From Clostridiales bacterium (GTDB taxonomy: Bacteria; Bacillota; Clostridia; Caldicoprobacterales; UBA3941), in NCBI GenBank assembly GCA_012522165.1, contig JAAYKZ010000381.1, positions 1-7,786 of the forward strand: a stretch of DNA of 7,786 bases, read 5' to 3'. The position numbers and the translations under genes were made by a program. Under the pieces are notes generated by a model. That model was not told where the DNA came from and did not search any database. It saw nothing but the letters and a program-made list of their open reading frames with translations. Positions 6,701 to 7,786 of this stretch are shown piece by piece. Every line of letters begins with the position of its first letter. The first letter of the stretch is position 1.

Positions 6701-7651
6701 AGGGATTGCTTCCCATTTAAAATTTTTTTGATAAGAAATAACATTTAGCCATTCCTCATAACTGAGCTGAGGAACGCCATATACATCACATATATAGTCA
6801 ATACTGCGTACCCCTCCACGATTTAAACCAAAAAATCGGGAAGCAAAGCTATAAAGGCTCATTCCCTTTAGGAAAGGAATACCCACTTTTAAATCATCAG
6901 TTGACATCATCCTTGGGTTATCATAACCCAGATATTTAGCAGCCTTAAATAGTATATCCCGGATTATATCATGGGGAATAACATCCCAGAATATACTGAT
7001 TGATGAATCGGTAATATATGAGATCCAATCATCCTGCGTTATTTCAATATCTAAGTCATGACACATATTTATGATAACGCTACCACGAATATCATCGTAT
7101 TTATTCTTATAATAATTATAAAACCCTGTTAGGGTTCGCCCATTTAAAAACTCAAACTTAACGGAGAAGTCCTCATTTTTGAAGAAAATTGGGTGAGAAT
7201 AATGTAGCTCATCACATGCTTTGAGGAGTATTTCGCGTCTTGCAGCCTTAGGGACGTTTTTCCATGAAAAAATATTATTTTTCCCAATGAATTCTATCCA
7301 TTCATCAACACTAACTTGAGGTATACCAAGTTGGTTGCAGACATTGGTTATTATATGAACTCCCTTTTTCCTAGGAAAACCATTTTTGTAATAGGAATAA
7401 AGCCCATTTAAGGGGGTATTGTTTAAGAATTTATAGCGATGTTTTTCCAGATCTTTAGATGCGATAAATCTAGGATTAGGCAAATTTAACTCTTCAGCTA
7501 TTTTCTCTAGTAATTGACGGTGTACCTTATAGCTCACCTTGCTCCATAAAAAAGCAGGTGGTCTTGAAGAACCATCCTTTCTAGATAATATTTCTATTAC
7601 TTCATCTATATCATCATATATTTTGTCCTCATAAACTGAAAAATTGTTCAA
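3743..7651 (-). CDS. Large Upf1/Dna2-like SF1 helicase with six N-terminal repeats
   Basis: This is a predicted 1302-residue ATP-dependent DNA or RNA helicase or translocase of superfamily 1 (AAA_11/AAA_12, Upf1-like). Numbering from the TTG at 7651: six tandem repeats at 15-574; an unassigned region at 575-690; a Glu-rich linker at about 689-699; a predicted beta-rich and helical region to about 860; then the motor. Motor motifs are VAQKQAVAL (Q-motif-like, 871-879), Walker A GPPGTGKT (895-902), Ia LAKTNIAVDN (922-931), II IIDEASQ (1002-1008), III GDHMQIPP (1028-1035), NYR (1081-1083), ITPYKAH (1179-1185), DSFQGREQE (1219-1227) and VI RRTNVALSRGRKR (1254-1266). All catalytic residues are present, so it is probably active. 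No nuclease domain is visible, and the chain ends about 40 residues after motif VI. A GTG at 7669 is an alternative start, but it lies upstream of the ribosome binding site. The substrate and pathway are unknown. Confidence 0.9.
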   Translation of the reverse strand: MNNFSVYEDKIYDDIDEVIEILSRKDGSSRPPAFLWSKVSYKVHRQLLEKIAEELNLPNPRFIASKDLEKHRYKFLNNTPLNGLYSYYKNGFPRKKGVHIITNVCNQLGIPQVSVDEWIEFIGKNNIFSWKNVPKAARREILLKACDELHYSHPIFFKNEDFSVKFEFLNGRTLTGFYNYYKNKYDDIRGSVIINMCHDLDIEITQDDWISYITDSSISIFWDVIPHDIIRDILFKAAKYLGYDNPRMMSTDDLKVGIPFLKGMSLYSFASRFFGLNRGGVRSIDYICDVYGVPQLSYEEWLNVISYQKNFKWEAIPVAYIGRILQEKAREMDKSNPRLLKHEDLNTPTSFINNKTLSGLHAAYSQKAAKAGMDTITYLCGICGIAPLSVKEWYGLLREPDTKIPWESIPKDIKKSVVLAAARELGLSSPRLMGYKDFCNTRFNFLNNKTLGGLYYNYSSKLEDEDTPVVQFICDDLDIDKLTINQWIDMIANSNICHWESVPIKVQREIVIRAAVEIGVFHPRLMGAKEFDSEKLKFLNGKTLAGLYYHYSAKIKDDNTKITDLIFDTLNIPQIDINPKTGRLTTIDSVEHRKYFDSRANIKEFFNTYLKHFDLKSLCRKHVMLKNARQAGIYRKGLVTVLAPLNRKEYVDFVFDILKNTPRDRFGLRKPRGWGDYRLMKSDLYRLAELEEPEEQEEEWKIELANLDLLDIKDKEEVLNDLKIYMDILDIKIKKFHEIQCEYLVFYKNSYIFSIPISFFPGEILTSNNGWEFEVVECREKKANDGYIVELKALNDLSEDQVAKISTLARDSNSTILLSYLERIVNDIKNDSLSPLLAIALGLKKEKQLQPEDIKMLPNNAYYNKDLVHNVAQKQAVALVRNMDGVNNALTIVQGPPGTGKTTLIKEIALQYYHEGKDVLILAKTNIAVDNILEKLIEDNVRALRTGNNIEAKSDLPYAYTVSTSNPAYTSLLSGKNSIVLGTPFGFYLDRNYSKNHFDILIIDEASQMDVPETLFSLQFSDKCVIIGDHMQIPPFPIQNEILLEYDPYIDLNTRDKLQRSMFENLITDTNRYNSVFLDINYRTRDPHMVSFISDLIYDGRLSTNLDSEYYKLAPAQRKKKFPSNPIEIIDTSRFLDPKERMETEVNSTYYNMAEAMLSVKKVMDLIKEGEKLSDVCIITPYKAHAEKLKEIFEEQAHYFYNMNQDIKSFIEQNIYTIDSFQGREQENVIINWVRSNYTSPGATTRTGFLKDYRRTNVALSRGRKRLILIGDFETLTKSENMKVQYIFSKIKNTETEEKIVI
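5930..7609 (-). repeat. Six tandem ~92-residue protein repeats within the helicase gene
   Basis: The units, in protein order, are 7316-7609, 7040-7315, 6767-7039, 6491-6766, 6209-6490 and 5930-6208. A rough consensus is: LSxxEWxxxI, a short spacer, WExIP, an amphipathic helix ending in LxxAAxELG, xxPRLMxxxDF, a short spacer, FLNxKTLxGLYxYY, a variable charged loop, then IxxICDxLGIPQ. Units 5 and 6, next to the rest of the protein, fit the consensus best. Unit 1 has Val in place of the first Trp, unit 2 loses PRLM (PIFFK), and unit 3 has a divergent core (FLKGMSLYSF). The repeats have diverged at the DNA level, so this is an old duplication and not a recent one. The half with ELG...P....DF somewhat recalls the repeats found next to homing endonucleases, but I cannot claim homology. 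Confidence 0.85.
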
Positions 7652-7786
7652 ACAAGTTTCTCCTTTCACTATCCAACTACACTAGCAGTATCATAAAGTA
7701 TTACCCAACTCTGTTGGCAATATCATATAACTAGGTTATTATATTGAGTAAACATTGAATAAAAAGATATACATTTAATATTATAC
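7652..7786 (-). promoter_or_regulatory. Leader and probable promoter region of the helicase gene
   Basis: These 135 AT-rich bases contain no credible gene. On the minus strand there are several weak promoter candidates: TTTACT (7752-7747) with TATATG (7729-7724) at a 17-base spacing, and perfect TATAAT boxes at 7743-7738 and 7785-7780 whose -35 partners are poor or outside the window. A dyad CCAAC-TCT-GTTGG at 7705-7717 lies between these candidates and the ribosome binding site and could be a small operator or a chance hairpin. No single promoter can be picked with confidence. Confidence 0.35.
7660..7666 (-). promoter_or_regulatory. Ribosome binding site that places the helicase start at TTG 7651
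   Basis: The minus strand reads AAAGGAG at 7666 to 7660, then eight bases, then TTG at 7651-7649. A GTG at 7669 in the same frame lies just before this site and has only a weak GGAT upstream. The TTG is therefore the better start, and the first six residues of the longer reading would be untranslated leader. Confidence 0.75.

Noticed and set aside
5930..7609. CRISPR or nucleotide-level repeat array
   Set aside because: The periodicity of about 276 bases is that of diverged protein repeats within one continuous reading frame; there are no identical short repeats with spacers.

Overview
The window looks like chromosomal DNA from a low-GC Gram-positive bacterium, most likely a member of the Clostridia or a close relative. 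This rests on AT-rich coding sequence, AGGAG-type ribosome binding sites, TTG and GTG starts, the Firmicutes-type gene order tsaE-tsaB-rimI-tsaD, and two small-family membrane proteins (DUF1461-like and DUF378-like) that I associate with Gram-positive bacteria. No species can be named from the sequence alone.

Left part (1-3408, plus strand): a compact operon for the universal tRNA modification t6A (threonylcarbamoyl-adenosine at position 37). It holds the 3' part of tsaE (cut by the window edge), tsaB (ATGA overlap with tsaE), rimI (13 nt after tsaB), a four-helix membrane protein of the DUF1461/TIGR01906 type, and tsaD. TsaD, TsaB and TsaE together transfer the threonylcarbamoyl group from the TsaC product to tRNA A37; tsaC itself is not in the window. 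RimI is a GNAT protein N-acetyltransferase that commonly travels with these genes. The membrane gene sits between rimI and tsaD and has no known link to t6A.

Middle (3409-3485): a perfect 15-bp hairpin with an A tract on one side and a T tract on the other. It can end transcription from both directions and separates the housekeeping operon from the genes that converge on it.

Right part (3486-7786, minus strand): a very long gene for an Upf1/Dna2-like superfamily 1 helicase of about 1302 residues, followed 56 nt downstream by a 65-residue two-helix DUF378 protein. The C-terminal third of the helicase carries a complete set of SF1 motifs. Its N-terminal 575 residues are six tandem repeats of about 92 residues that I cannot assign to a named family, followed by an unassigned region and an acidic linker. 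This repeat-helicase is the most unusual thing in the window. It could be an accessory nucleic-acid-processing or defence protein, but nothing in the sequence proves that role. The remaining 135 bases upstream of it hold a good ribosome binding site, weak promoter candidates and a small dyad.
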